A stretch of 64,000 bases of DNA from Lachnospiraceae bacterium (GCA_014804655.1 JAAUZK010000004.1:130450-194449), one strand, 5' to 3'. Shown: positions 43,643 through 53,532, counted from the first letter of the stretch. A program made the numbers and translations. Notes: generated by a model not told the origin, from the sequence alone.

Positions 43643-45568
43643 CTAATCTTCGTCCGATCCGCTCAGATCCGCGCGGTACAGCCTGATCGTCTCATCCACA
43701 ACCTCGTCCCAATTATACTTACCGCAGATGAAATCCGCACTCTGCGCGCCGTACTCATGTACGACTTCCGGATGCGCCAGCATGTATTGGAGCTTCTGGC
43801 GCAGATCCTTCGTATCTCCTTTACGGAACACGAACGCCTTATCCTCCACCACTTCCGTATTTTCACATATATCACTGACAAGACAGCAGTTGCCGAAACT
43901 CATCGCCTCTAACAACGTAAGCGCCATGCCTTCCACATCACTGGGTAGCACAAAAGCATAGGCATTGGAGTACAATTCTTCCAACGTCTGTCCCTGCACG
44001 AAATCGGTCATGATAATGCGGTCATCCTGTGCCGCCATCCGGTGAATCCGATCCATATATTCCACTGCATGACTGTTGCCGCCGGCAATCACCAGCTTCA
44101 TATCCGTATCGATCTTCGCAAAAGCCTCGATCAGATAGTGAAGCCCTTTCTCCGGTACGATCCGCCCTAACGATAACAGATAGCCGTCTTTCTTAAGCCC
44201 GTATTTCTCCGTGATCATCTGCGCCTCACGCGGCGCGGGTCTGCTGATTCCGTTGGGAATATAGGTGACTTTTCTGTGATAAGTATCTGCAAAATATTTC
44301 TGTACATTCTCGGACAGTACGATCACCTCATCGGCATATTTCGCCGCCATCTTCTCTCCGAATTTAATCACATAGGAGGCGAGATTGCCCCACTTCGCCC
44401 TCTGCCAGTCCAGTCCATGGACAGTCACCACGATCCGCCTGTGAAAAAGCTTCGGTAGCCATAACATGGCACAGGGTCCCTCAGCATGATAGTGCAACAC
44501 ATCATACCTGCCAAATAAAGCCCTGATCGTGGCAAAGAAGCTGTAGACAATGGCATTCAGGCTGCTACTTCTGAATGTCGGAATAATATACACCCTTATG
44601 CCTTTATAAAACTTCCTGCCCTTCCATCCGTATTCCTGATCATACTTCTTACCGGACACATGATGCCCATAGCGGTTGTAGGCATCCACACGGTGTCCCA
44701 ACGCCGCCATACGCACGGCAAGCTCCTCCACCACAATCTCGACGCCGCCCTCTCTGGACGGTATCCTCTTATGGCCGATCATGGCAATGCGAAGCTTCTT
44801 CCCACGCTTCCCACGCTGCTCTTTACTTTCCTTATGGACGTAATAAAGAAACGCAAAGTTCGTGTTCAGATAGCGCGGAATCATCCGTTTCGGATCCTGC
44901 ATAATACGAAAAACCCATTCCAGACAGAACTTCTGCATCCACATCGGCGCACGTTTCACGGTGCCCGCAATGAAGTCAAAAGCGGCTCCCACACCGATCA
45001 TAAGGCCACAGACCCTGCCTCTGTGTTCATACATCCACTTTTCCTGCTTGGGCGCTCCGAGCGCCACCCAGACGAAATCCGCGCCACTGTCATTGATTCT
45101 GCGGGTAATCTTCTCGTCCTCTTCCTCGGTAAGTTCCCGAAAAGGCGGCGCATACATACCTACGATCTTTACTTTCGGATATTTACTCAAGACGGCTTTC
45201 TTAAGCTGTTCCAGAGTGCTCTTCGTGCTGCCGTAGAAATAATGGGTATATCCCTTTTCCTGAGACAGATTTAAGATAGCCGGCATCAGATCTGGTCCCG
45301 GTACACGCTTAGCCTGCGCATAACCCCGGCGTCGGCTGACAATCGACAGCGGTTGACCGTCGGGCAGCGCCATGGCACCGCTGTTCTGTACCTTGCGGTA
45401 CTCCTCGTCCCGAAATGCCATCACCGTCGTATGCACGTTAGAGACACAGATATAATCGCCCCGCAATGCCTCGAGATTTCCTGTGATATATTCGATTGTT
45501 TTATCCATATCGGTGACGTTAATATTCGTCTTTAATATTGTACAGTATTCCAGATTATCTTTCCTCAC
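43643..45568 (-). CDS. GT26 (WecG/TagA/CpsF) fused to GT4 glycosyltransferase
   Basis: I place the start at a GTG at 45566-45568 because GGAGG lies 5 bases upstream; the open frame extends to 45985 but those 139 codons lie over the upstream gene and are not protein-like. The 641 residues hold two enzymes. Residues about 15-235 are WecG/TagA/CpsF-like: CVSNVHTTVMAF, ALPDGQPLS (the DG motif), GSTKSTLEQL and WVALGAPKQEKWM. Residues about 255-640 are GT4: HKRIPSREGGVEIVVEEL, LLSLGRIVPEKGLHYLI and LPSDVEGMALTLLEAMSFG. GT26 enzymes add ManNAc-type sugars to lipid-linked GlcNAc. The fusion would add two sugars in succession. Confidence 0.9.
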   Translation of the reverse strand: MRKDNLEYCTILKTNINVTDMDKTIEYITGNLEALRGDYICVSNVHTTVMAFRDEEYRKVQNSGAMALPDGQPLSIVSRRRGYAQAKRVPGPDLMPAILNLSQEKGYTHYFYGSTKSTLEQLKKAVLSKYPKVKIVGMYAPPFRELTEEEDEKITRRINDSGADFVWVALGAPKQEKWMYEHRGRVCGLMIGVGAAFDFIAGTVKRAPMWMQKFCLEWVFRIMQDPKRMIPRYLNTNFAFLYYVHKESKEQRGKRGKKLRIAMIGHKRIPSREGGVEIVVEELAVRMAALGHRVDAYNRYGHHVSGKKYDQEYGWKGRKFYKGIRVYIIPTFRSSSLNAIVYSFFATIRALFGRYDVLHYHAEGPCAMLWLPKLFHRRIVVTVHGLDWQRAKWGNLASYVIKFGEKMAAKYADEVIVLSENVQKYFADTYHRKVTYIPNGISRPAPREAQMITEKYGLKKDGYLLSLGRIVPEKGLHYLIEAFAKIDTDMKLVIAGGNSHAVEYMDRIHRMAAQDDRIIMTDFVQGQTLEELYSNAYAFVLPSDVEGMALTLLEAMSFGNCCLVSDICENTEVVEDKAFVFRKGDTKDLRQKLQYMLAHPEVVHEYGAQSADFICGKYNWDEVVDETIRLYRADLSGSDED

Positions 45569-45606
45569 GTCTTCCTCCGTTCCAAAACCGTTGCATATCC
45601 ACCCAG

Positions 45607-47214
45607 TCAGCGTGCTTTCGCCGCCGCACTGCGTCTTCGACCGCCGCTTTTCACCGCTCCGCAATATGCCGTGAACGCCGCCATTCCCAGAAATCCTCCG
45701 ATCAATGCACTTCCCACATAATATCTGCACGTCTCCAATCGCACTGCCTGTCCCTGCACCAACTGCATAGGCGTGTCTTTGTCTGCATAATTCATGATCT
45801 TCCAACCCGTATAGTCGGGATCTTCCATGCTTTCCACGTATACGGAAGTTTCCTCGTGGCCGTCCGTATAGAAGCGCGGCACCACATACCCAGCCGGCGG
45901 CGTATACAAGATCGCGCACAGCACAAGTCCTATCACCGCGCCTGCCGCCGTTATACCGATAACCTTGCCCCGATTCCTGTTCCAAATGTCACGCACCTTA
46001 TTCCACACCTGATCCGGCAGCCCTGCTAACGGCACTGTAATGCTTCGATCCATCTGCGGCAGCAGACAGTATTCCTGCGCCCCTTCCTTCTGCAGAAAAA
46101 GAAAACTTCCCAGAAAGATCAGCGTAACGTTCTTAAAAGAAGTGTTAAACAGAAGCGGCTCCGTCCAGCCTGCCCCCAAAAAGCAGATCAGGATCACCAG
46201 CTCTCTCGTCCGCTGCTTATACGTCGCATAGAATAACAGTCCGAAATAACCGATCATGATGAGCACAAAAGCAACCAGCCCATAATTGATATACCCCCAC
46301 ACATAGGAGTTGTCCATTGTCATGGAGGAATTCACGATCTTGGAAATATCCGCCCCGAACAGACTCCTGTACTCCGATCTGAGGAACTGCTCTGCCAGCC
46401 AGATTCTGGTATTTAACATGAAGTTCAATTTCTGGACATAATATGCCCATTTGTGATCATACAGGTATAACGGAGCCACAAATGACAGCACCAGACAAAC
46501 CGGCAGTACCAGATTCGCAAGAGCCTTCTCTATAATGCAAAACTTCGGTCGAAACCGAACATACATACATCCTGCTAACAGCACTGCCACGATTCCGAAG
46601 CCCGTATAACTGACCGAGTAGAGGAACACCAGCACATTGCCCGCCATCATATATATAAAATGCTTAAACCTGTAATTGTCTCCCAATTCATAGATAATAA
46701 ATGCGCATAGCGCCAGGTAAGTAATATGCAGAATATTAGGATGCGAAAAACCAAGACTCCACCTGAATATATGTCCCATCCCCAGCTTGGCATGCACGCG
46801 GTAAACCGTATGCTCCAGCCGGAAGAAAGAGAAAATGCTCAGCACAACCGCGCACAGCGACCACACCCACAGACCTACATGGAACACTCTCTTCACCGAA
46901 ATATTCTTCATACCAAGCACCGTGAAAGCAAGGAAAAGAATTCCCCGTTCATGGGAATTATAAAAAACCACCGCCGTAAGAATAAGTAGCAGGATCTGTA
47001 CGATCCACTGTCTCTTCGTGTACGGAGTAATCAATATTTTCGCAATGCCGAGAAGAAGCGCCGGAAACACCAGCAGCTCAAAAAGCTTCTGCCCCTCGTA
47101 AAGCCCCAGCCCTTTCGTGACGGACAGCAGGATAAAGAAACCGAAATAACACGCTTCCGCCAATGTGATCTCTATGCTGTTGTCGGATATCATTCCGTGT
47201 GATCTTTCCTTCAT
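45607..47214 (-). CDS. wzy: Wzy-like polysaccharide polymerase
   Basis: A 535-residue membrane protein with AGGAG 9 bases before the ATG. About eleven hydrophobic segments fill residues 15-390, with a larger loop around MLNTRIWLAEQFLRSEYRSLFG (core TRIWLAEQ) near residue 285, the place of the catalytic Wzy/ligase loop. The segment SLGFSHPNILH near residue 152 contains the short H-P-N motif seen in O-antigen polymerases. A C-terminal extension from residue about 420 has a membrane anchor (ITAAGAVIGLVLCAI) and a non-membrane region before a last hydrophobic stretch, longer than typical Wzy. It would join repeat units outside the membrane. Confidence 0.8.
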   Translation of the reverse strand: MKERSHGMISDNSIEITLAEACYFGFFILLSVTKGLGLYEGQKLFELLVFPALLLGIAKILITPYTKRQWIVQILLLILTAVVFYNSHERGILFLAFTVLGMKNISVKRVFHVGLWVWSLCAVVLSIFSFFRLEHTVYRVHAKLGMGHIFRWSLGFSHPNILHITYLALCAFIIYELGDNYRFKHFIYMMAGNVLVFLYSVSYTGFGIVAVLLAGCMYVRFRPKFCIIEKALANLVLPVCLVLSFVAPLYLYDHKWAYYVQKLNFMLNTRIWLAEQFLRSEYRSLFGADISKIVNSSMTMDNSYVWGYINYGLVAFVLIMIGYFGLLFYATYKQRTRELVILICFLGAGWTEPLLFNTSFKNVTLIFLGSFLFLQKEGAQEYCLLPQMDRSITVPLAGLPDQVWNKVRDIWNRNRGKVIGITAAGAVIGLVLCAILYTPPAGYVVPRFYTDGHEETSVYVESMEDPDYTGWKIMNYADKDTPMQLVQGQAVRLETCRYYVGSALIGGFLGMAAFTAYCGAVKSGGRRRSAAAKAR

Positions 47215-47348
47215 TCCCGCTCTCTCCTGTTTCTACTATCCACAACCCAATACCTTTTAGGTAGCCTGCGAAACCGACTCATGCAAAAGTTTACCTGATT
47301 AAAAAAGCAAATTGATAAACAGCCCTAAGTCCACCGTACTTTCACTGT

Positions 47349-48443
47349 CTACAATAACAGTGCCGGACCAAGCGCCCACGGATATGCACCGTAACGCTGC
47401 GGATACTGACCGAAGCCTTCGCATTCACCGGAACAATCATACACCCGCCCGTCTCTGACCGATCTGTAAATCGCATTTCTGCCTGTCTGCAGTGCCAGCT
47501 CATACTTCGGCTCCTCCAGAATATGCAGCCTGATTCCCTGTTCCAATGCCACACAGATCATTCCCGTGGCAGAAGTGTCCACCGGACCGTCCATTGCCTG
47601 TAACTGCCATGAAAAATATCCGTCCTTATGCTGATACGGCAGTACGCTGTCCACCAAGCCGACATAGGAATCCTTAAGTCTCTCGGCTCCGTACTCACTG
47701 ATCATGCACCCGATCATACCCCGAAGCAGCCATCCCACCGCGCGTCCCCAGCTTATAATACCATACTTGTATCCGGTATTCACCACATAGCCGTGATAAG
47801 GAAGCCCCGTAGAACCGTCCATGCCGTACGCCGCAAAATTAACGATCTGCTTCACCGCAAGTTCCATGGCATCGGTTCTTTGATACACCATGCCGTACCG
47901 ATAGAGGAACGGACACGCCAATCCGATGGCATCCACGAACACATAGCCGTTATTCTGTGCCGCCCGGTACGGAAAGCTTCCCATCTCATCTGTCGGATAT
48001 GTCATTCCGAAGTCCGCCAGTTTCTCGATAGCAGCCCGATACGCATCCGCATTCTGTTCATCGACAATACAGTTGCCGTGTCCGCTCTCCGTATACATCA
48101 TATAGGCAGATAACAGCGTTTCCCCCGCCAGAAGGTCATCCAGATAAAAAACTGGACATCCCTTTTTCATCCATCTTGTATAGTATGCGCCAAGCACCTG
48201 TTCTCCGGCAGTAAAATGCATCGTCTGACAGTAATCCCACAGCCCGGCCGCCAGCAGTCCGGTGGGCCAGAAAATCAGGTCTTCCGGCGCAGTATTTTGG
48301 CGTAGAATATATTTCCTGATCCATCTTTTTACTTTCGTCTTTCCGTCCCATAGACCATACGTCATAAGCTCACGACAGGCCGTCTGCGCCAACGCCTCTT
48401 TATTCCCTTTACTATACGGTTTCCCTGTTGTTTCCTGTGCCAC
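47349..48443 (-). CDS. Glycoside hydrolase family 88/105-like protein
   Basis: Start at GTG 48441-48443 with GGAGG 7 bases upstream; 364 residues. The (alpha/alpha)6-barrel features of GH88/GH105 are present: FVDAIGLACPFLYRYG near residue 170, IISWGRAVGWLLRGM near residue 230 (the W-G-R-x3-W core), DGPVDTSATGM near residue 290. GH105 enzymes hydrate and cleave unsaturated uronic acid residues made by lyases. There is no signal peptide, and no lyase gene is in the window. The gene lies between the polymerase and the flippase of an assembly locus, so it may edit or recycle a uronate-containing glycan, or the fold may serve another reaction. Confidence 0.8.
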   Translation of the reverse strand: MAQETTGKPYSKGNKEALAQTACRELMTYGLWDGKTKVKRWIRKYILRQNTAPEDLIFWPTGLLAAGLWDYCQTMHFTAGEQVLGAYYTRWMKKGCPVFYLDDLLAGETLLSAYMMYTESGHGNCIVDEQNADAYRAAIEKLADFGMTYPTDEMGSFPYRAAQNNGYVFVDAIGLACPFLYRYGMVYQRTDAMELAVKQIVNFAAYGMDGSTGLPYHGYVVNTGYKYGIISWGRAVGWLLRGMIGCMISEYGAERLKDSYVGLVDSVLPYQHKDGYFSWQLQAMDGPVDTSATGMICVALEQGIRLHILEEPKYELALQTGRNAIYRSVRDGRVYDCSGECEGFGQYPQRYGAYPWALGPALLL

Positions 48444-48523
48444 TCCCGCACCTCCTCAACAACTCTCTCATGCTCTGCCGTCCCCAATTACAAATTTGCA
48501 CACTGGAATAACCAGTTTTTCTA

Positions 48524-50071
48524 TCACCCTTTACGGCTAAGTTTTTTTAACAACGGCACCCTGCCCGTAATCAGATTCCACAGATATGCAAATTCCTGCG
48601 TTCTCCCAAAGAACAGGAAGAAAATCAGATTGTAAGCAATCGTAATCACCGCCGCCATCACAATAAATGTGAAGATACTCACCTGCGCCATGATCAAAGC
48701 CTTCATCGGAATCATTAACAGCGCGACCCCGGCAATCACCCCGATATACTTTACAGAATCCCTAAAGTAAGACCATGCATTCTTGTCAAAACAATTCCTG
48801 TATATGATTCCGGGCTGAATCAGATTCGCCATCACCCCGGAGACCACCGTCCCTACATATACACCCGCCAGCCCGATATATTTAATACCGATAATCGACA
48901 AAACCAGATTCACCGCTCCCTGAATCAGAGACAGATATTTATCCTGCTCAAATACGCCCGCCGCAATTTTAAAGTTCACCAGAACCACTCTGCCGCCCTT
49001 GAAATAGAAATCGATCAGGATAAGCGTCAACACGATCTGTCCCAATTCCCAGCTCTCATTCAGCCAGATTCCCGTGACTAACGGCGTCAGCAGCAACCAG
49101 AATCCGACAGCCGCAAAACCGTACAGCCAGCAGGCAAAGAACCGGTATACCTTAAACATGGCATACTGCTTGTCTTTCGATTCCGTGGCCACCAGATTAC
49201 CGAATCCGGAAATCAGGGAATTAAATATCACACTGATAAAATTAGTGGCGTAAGTAATAATCAGCGTATAATTTCCTACCACTCCGACCCAGTCTACATC
49301 CATAAAATATGTGATGATGATACTGTCTGTGGACAGCCGCGCCACATCACCAATCTTGTGAAACATAAGCGCCTTCGTCTTCGTTACGACTATGTCCGTC
49401 TCCGCCTTATCCAGCTTTTTTACATCCCTGTCTTTCAGATACGGATACAGTTTATTAAAATAAATGCTGGCAAAGATTTTCTGAATAAGCTCCACTGCCG
49501 ATTGTGTCAGCAAAAACAGCAGGAAATTCCCGGTCACGAGCAGAATGACAATCTGTGCAAGAACCGTGATGATCTTCGTGATCGTTGTGATATTAGTCTG
49601 AATATAGCCCCGCTGCTGCGCGTTCGCCAGACTGTATTTATATGCCACAAAATATGTGCTGACCGTGTTAAAAAGAAAGATCAGATAATAGAGAACCAGT
49701 TCCCCTCCGGTGATTCCTTTACTGTCCTTAATCAGATAGGGCAGAAACGGAATCAGTGCCACTCCCACAACCGCAATAACGCCTGCGATTGCCAGATACG
49801 CCTTCTTGTAAAGCCGCATATAGGACTTAATCTTCTCCTGATCGTTATCCGCCACCGGTTTATATAGACTGTAATTGAGTGCACTTCCGATTCCCAACTC
49901 CGCCAGAGAGAGCACGCTTAAGATATCCGTATACAAGCTGTTAACGCCCAGTAGGGTTTTATCCAACACCATGATGAAAACGGTTCTCTGCAAAAACCCC
50001 ATGATCATGATGATAATATTACTGATATAGCCGAAGAAAATGTTCTTCTCAGCCTGCCTGACTCTGCCCAT
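48524..50071 (-). CDS. wzx: Wzx-type polysaccharide flippase
   Basis: A 515-residue polytopic protein with AAAGG 7 bases before the ATG, overlapping the pyruvyltransferase gene by 23 bases. About twelve to fourteen hydrophobic segments are visible. The N-terminus NIFFGYISNIIIMIMGFLQR and LGVNSLYTDILSVLSLAELGIGSA (core SVLSLAELGIGSA) are typical of the MOP/Wzx family, which moves undecaprenyl-diphosphate-linked repeat units across the membrane. It pairs with the Wzy-like polymerase and the initiating transferase. Confidence 0.92.
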   Translation of the reverse strand: MGRVRQAEKNIFFGYISNIIIMIMGFLQRTVFIMVLDKTLLGVNSLYTDILSVLSLAELGIGSALNYSLYKPVADNDQEKIKSYMRLYKKAYLAIAGVIAVVGVALIPFLPYLIKDSKGITGGELVLYYLIFLFNTVSTYFVAYKYSLANAQQRGYIQTNITTITKIITVLAQIVILLVTGNFLLFLLTQSAVELIQKIFASIYFNKLYPYLKDRDVKKLDKAETDIVVTKTKALMFHKIGDVARLSTDSIIITYFMDVDWVGVVGNYTLIITYATNFISVIFNSLISGFGNLVATESKDKQYAMFKVYRFFACWLYGFAAVGFWLLLTPLVTGIWLNESWELGQIVLTLILIDFYFKGGRVVLVNFKIAAGVFEQDKYLSLIQGAVNLVLSIIGIKYIGLAGVYVGTVVSGVMANLIQPGIIYRNCFDKNAWSYFRDSVKYIGVIAGVALLMIPMKALIMAQVSIFTFIVMAAVITIAYNLIFFLFFGRTQEFAYLWNLITGRVPLLKKLSRKG

Positions 50072-51284
50072 CGCATTGCCTTTCCGAATCCCCGGATTCC
50101 TGTTGTCCGGCTACCTGTTCCCATATTTTCCGGACTTCTTCCCCTGCCGACTCTGCCTTTGCAATATACTCCGGCATCAGGGACGTAAGCCTCTGTCTGA
50201 TCTCCTGTTCCCTGTCCATCATCCAATCGTATGCCTGTATCAGTTCTTCCGAATTCTCCAACGTCTGCACCGGCAGAACATAGTGCTCCTCACTGCCAAA
50301 CAGGTCTCTCGCGATGCCCCTTGCCTTCACGGAATATCCTACCACCAGCGTCGGCACACAGCTCGAATAGGCCGCGATCGTGGCATGCGTCCTTGCCCCG
50401 ATAAAAGCTCTGCACTTTGAAATGATATATTTAATCTTCTGACAAGGCAAATCGGGGAACAACATTACTCTTCCGTTTCCTTCATACCCCCGGTAAAGTT
50501 CCTTAAGCGTCAGCCTGTCATCGTTATAATTCCACATCACATGCGGGATCAGAGCCACACAGTCCTCCGTAGTCTGCAAGATATGATCGATCAGCTTCCG
50601 ATAATTGGCAAGCGTGATTCCCTCCACCTTCTCGTGGCGCACGATCATGGGACTCACATTGATTCCGATTGTTTTTCCCATTGCAAACCTTTTGGGCAGA
50701 TCCATTTTCTCCGGCTTTAACACAAACGCAGGATCGGGAAATGCCTTTACATTCTCCGTGATGCCTGCTGCCCGAAGCGCCTCTTCCGTAATGGATTCTC
50801 TCGGCGTAATCAGTGCATACCGTTTCATATCTTCAATGACCGCAGCCTCCTGTAAAAGTTCCGGCTCAATCGAACATCCCCAGAGAATCGTCTTCGCGCC
50901 GGCGCGGTTAAAAGTGCTGTTCGCAACGATCGCCTCCTTCTTGGACAATTCATAGCAGTACATATCACCACCCGTGGACATATACAGCGGCGCCTTATTC
51001 TTACCCAGCACCTTGCGGAAGCGATACCGCATGAAAGACTCCGGATCACGGAATACAGCCCGCCAGACATAGTAAAACACATGCGCGAAGAAATGATCCG
51101 CAATCTTCCTCTCCTGTAAAATATCGCACAGCGGTTCCAGAGAATAAAATCTGTCCTCCTTCTCGCTGTTCGTCACAAGAAGCTTCGGGATATCCTCTAT
51201 CATGTGGCATGTGCTGTTTATGATTGCCTCGCAGCCATGATTCCCGCTGCCCCCGTGCAAATACATTACCAACCGATTATCCAT
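50049..51284 (-). CDS. Polysaccharide pyruvyl transferase family protein
   Basis: A 411-residue protein of the CsaB/WcaK family. YLHGGSGNHGCEAIINST near residue 8 is the G-N-x-G-x-E start; ILWGCSIEPEL near 135, LITPRESITEEAL near 155, VALIPHVMWN near 245 and FIGARTHATIAAYSSCVP near 295 (core GARTHA) are the other conserved blocks. The enzyme transfers pyruvate from phosphoenolpyruvate to a sugar, forming an acidic ketal. The C-terminal 30 residues are rich in Gln and Ser and appear disordered. Confidence 0.88.
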   Translation of the reverse strand: MDNRLVMYLHGGSGNHGCEAIINSTCHMIEDIPKLLVTNSEKEDRFYSLEPLCDILQERKIADHFFAHVFYYVWRAVFRDPESFMRYRFRKVLGKNKAPLYMSTGGDMYCYELSKKEAIVANSTFNRAGAKTILWGCSIEPELLQEAAVIEDMKRYALITPRESITEEALRAAGITENVKAFPDPAFVLKPEKMDLPKRFAMGKTIGINVSPMIVRHEKVEGITLANYRKLIDHILQTTEDCVALIPHVMWNYNDDRLTLKELYRGYEGNGRVMLFPDLPCQKIKYIISKCRAFIGARTHATIAAYSSCVPTLVVGYSVKARGIARDLFGSEEHYVLPVQTLENSEELIQAYDWMMDREQEIRQRLTSLMPEYIAKAESAGEEVRKIWEQVAGQQESGDSERQCDGQSQAG

Positions 51285-51321
51285 TATACTAACCGCGCCC
51301 TTTCCTCATTGTCCTGCTCAA

Positions 51322-52374
51322 TCAGATTCCTGTCTTTCTATTGCCCTTCTTACCGGAAGCATCATACCGCTTCACAATCATTCTCAGGATATGCAGAAGT
51401 GTTTTGTTAGGATACTGCATGCCGAGGTACAAAAGAGCATTCGCCCTGCTCGTAACAGACAGCGGGGTATTCATGATCCTGCCCCGCACCTCCGGCTCCA
51501 TGAAAATGCCCTGTATTTTCTGTATATAATTCTTATCGGGATTACGCAACTCATTTTTCATGACGTACATCATCATATAACAGTATTCTCTGTTAAGCTT
51601 CGCCTCTCCATCGGGAACATTCTGATCGCGGACGATCTGTCCCACCGCCTGATACCACCCGGCAATGCTCTTCGCGTTGTCAGGGTCATAGGCATGCACG
51701 ATAGAATCCTCCACATAACGGTAATGGTAAAACAGAGCTTCCTCCATAATAACGATTCTGCTGCTCTTAAGAAGCGCCGGATAGATCAGATTAAAATCAT
51801 CCCCCATGCGAAGCGTCGTATCATAATATTTCTCATTGCCTTCAAAAACCGACTTCTCACAGAGCTTCATACAACGGGACATGGGGATAATCCGATTCTC
51901 CCTGCCGAGAAGCTTATCCTTAATTTCTTCCTCCAGCTTTGCGCCCTCGTACACCCCCGGTGTGAGCGGCTGGATCACCGGAACCGTCTCCTTCTGCTTC
52001 TCCAGTACATGGTTGCAGCAGACAACCTCTCCCTCACGCCCGGTAAGACATCCCGCCATCTTCTCCAGCATGTCTTTGCTGACATAATCATCACTGTCTA
52101 TAAAGGTATAATAATCCCCCGCCGCTTCCCGCATTCCGGTCATAACCGCCGCCGTAGGACCGCCGTTTTGCTGATGGAACACCCTGACACGCTCGTCTTT
52201 CGCGGCATACTTGTCGCAGATCTCCCCGCTGCCGTCCACGGACCCGTCATCCACAAGCAGCAACTCCAGATTGCCGTATCTCTGGGATAAAATACTGTCG
52301 ATACACTGCTCCAAGTAATCTTTTTTATTGTACACGGGAACGATCACACTGATCTTATATTTCGCCTTCTGCAT
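51322..52374 (-). CDS. GT2 glycosyltransferase
   Basis: The ATG at 52372-52374 with GGAGATTAGG upstream gives 350 residues. KISVIVPVYNKKDYLEQCID (core VIVPVYN) starts the GT-A fold, LLLVDDGSVDGSGEICDKY (core DDGSVDGS) and YTFIDSDDYVSKDML near residue 90 give the DDG and D-x-D sites. The GT2 domain covers about the first 220 residues; the rest is helical. It resembles EpsJ-type enzymes that use UDP-sugars. Upstream of it lies a double hairpin. Confidence 0.88.
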   Translation of the reverse strand: MQKAKYKISVIVPVYNKKDYLEQCIDSILSQRYGNLELLLVDDGSVDGSGEICDKYAAKDERVRVFHQQNGGPTAAVMTGMREAAGDYYTFIDSDDYVSKDMLEKMAGCLTGREGEVVCCNHVLEKQKETVPVIQPLTPGVYEGAKLEEEIKDKLLGRENRIIPMSRCMKLCEKSVFEGNEKYYDTTLRMGDDFNLIYPALLKSSRIVIMEEALFYHYRYVEDSIVHAYDPDNAKSIAGWYQAVGQIVRDQNVPDGEAKLNREYCYMMMYVMKNELRNPDKNYIQKIQGIFMEPEVRGRIMNTPLSVTSRANALLYLGMQYPNKTLLHILRMIVKRYDASGKKGNRKTGI

Positions 52375-52423
52375 TACCCTAATCTCCATTTATCTGTCCA
52401 GCAAGTATACAAAATCCTGCATG

Positions 52424-52517
52424 GAGAATGTGCGTTTTTTCAGCATTCTCCGGTGTGAAGTCTTAGATTTTCTTAAGCAACGTTTTTCAGGTGCCTTAGA
52501 AAACCTCTTCACACACC
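52424..52517 (-). other. Two adjacent intergenic hairpins
   Basis: Between the fucosyltransferase end and the next GT2 start, GAGAATG (52424-52430) pairs with CATTCTC (52444-52450), and GGTGTGAAG (52452-52460) pairs with CTTCACAC at 52507-52517, with a further long pairing inside (AGATTTTCT with AGAAAACCT). The larger stem takes in the stop region of the fucosyltransferase. There is no clear T-run on the minus strand, so a simple terminator is unlikely; RNA processing or stabilisation is possible. Confidence 0.5.
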
Positions 52518-53435
52518 TTCCCCTTGAGGTGTGATCAGCGTCCATCCCTTCCACAGCTCCCTCATCTGTTCCGGTACACACACCTGCGTATTCTTGTGAA
52601 TGGACGGCCGAATCATGACCTTATCATCATGGGGATTCAATCTGGCTCCCCAGAAGCTGAACGTACTGTTGGCGCAGATATTATGCTTACACCGGCTCAT
52701 CAGCATCATGTCATAGAAGCTGTCCTTGCCATGGTTCCAGTCAATAATCCGATAACGCTCCCCCTGATAATGCTCTTTCACATAAGGGATATCATCCGAA
52801 AACATGAAAAACACCGCCTCCGGAAATCTCTCTCTCATATACCCCAGCGCCTTCTCATAATATGCTTCGGTACAGATATTCCCGAAAAGAGCTTTATTCA
52901 TATCATCCAGATAATCTCCCCGCCTGATATGCACGCTGACGGAAACCGTCTCCTCCATCTGCCGGACGACCTCGTCGTTTCGTTTCTGCAACGCCTCGTC
53001 CCCGCTTCGCGGAAAAGTGATATCCGCCCGCAGAAGATCCATGATATCCGCATAATATTTCTCACACGCCCAGTACCCCACCAGATATTTGTGATCCATG
53101 GCGAAAATCTGCTCATGATACAGATCGTTTTCTTCAAAAGAAGCACTCTGCGTAGGACGTAACTTCCGCCTGATCTTACTGCCAATGCCCTCCGGCTCCT
53201 CCCACAATCTGCCGAGAACCGAGCGTATTTCCTCCTCGGTCGCCACCTTATAGGGAAGTGGATTCAGATAATCCAGTTCAAGTTCTCTTCCCGCCGCCAT
53301 AGTCGCCTGAAAGGCTTCATTGCGAAACCAGGAAACATCCAGTCTGACGTCTTTTCCGATATGCTCCAACTTCCTGTATAACGCGTACTGCTGCAACTGG
53401 TTTCCCAACCCGCCCATCGCCCTGACAATCAACAT
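52509..53435 (-). CDS. GT11 alpha-1,2-fucosyltransferase
   Basis: A 308-residue protein with AAGGAG 8 bases before the ATG. IVRAMGGLGNQLQQYALYR at the start has the GGLGNQ motif, VSVHIRRGDYLDD near residue 172 is the H-x-R-R-x-D-Y motif of GT11, and FMFSDDIPYVKEH and CANSTFSFWGARLNP near residue 265 complete it. It transfers fucose from GDP-fucose to galactose-type acceptors. No GDP-fucose synthesis genes lie in the window. The sequence covers the whole family length. Confidence 0.93.
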   Translation of the reverse strand: MLIVRAMGGLGNQLQQYALYRKLEHIGKDVRLDVSWFRNEAFQATMAAGRELELDYLNPLPYKVATEEEIRSVLGRLWEEPEGIGSKIRRKLRPTQSASFEENDLYHEQIFAMDHKYLVGYWACEKYYADIMDLLRADITFPRSGDEALQKRNDEVVRQMEETVSVSVHIRRGDYLDDMNKALFGNICTEAYYEKALGYMRERFPEAVFFMFSDDIPYVKEHYQGERYRIIDWNHGKDSFYDMMLMSRCKHNICANSTFSFWGARLNPHDDKVMIRPSIHKNTQVCVPEQMRELWKGWTLITPQGEGV

Positions 53436-53532
53436 AATTTCTGCTCCTTACCAAATTGAGCTTCTCACAATTACGACCTTTACGCAATTACATGATTTGC
53501 TTCGCAGATTTATAAAATCAAAATTCCTCTTC

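Noticed and set aside
45569-45985. 139-codon N-terminal extension of the GT26-GT4 gene
   Set aside because: It overlaps the upstream polymerase gene in another frame, is Gly/Arg/Cys-rich, and a GGAGG-GTG start at 45568 explains the protein.
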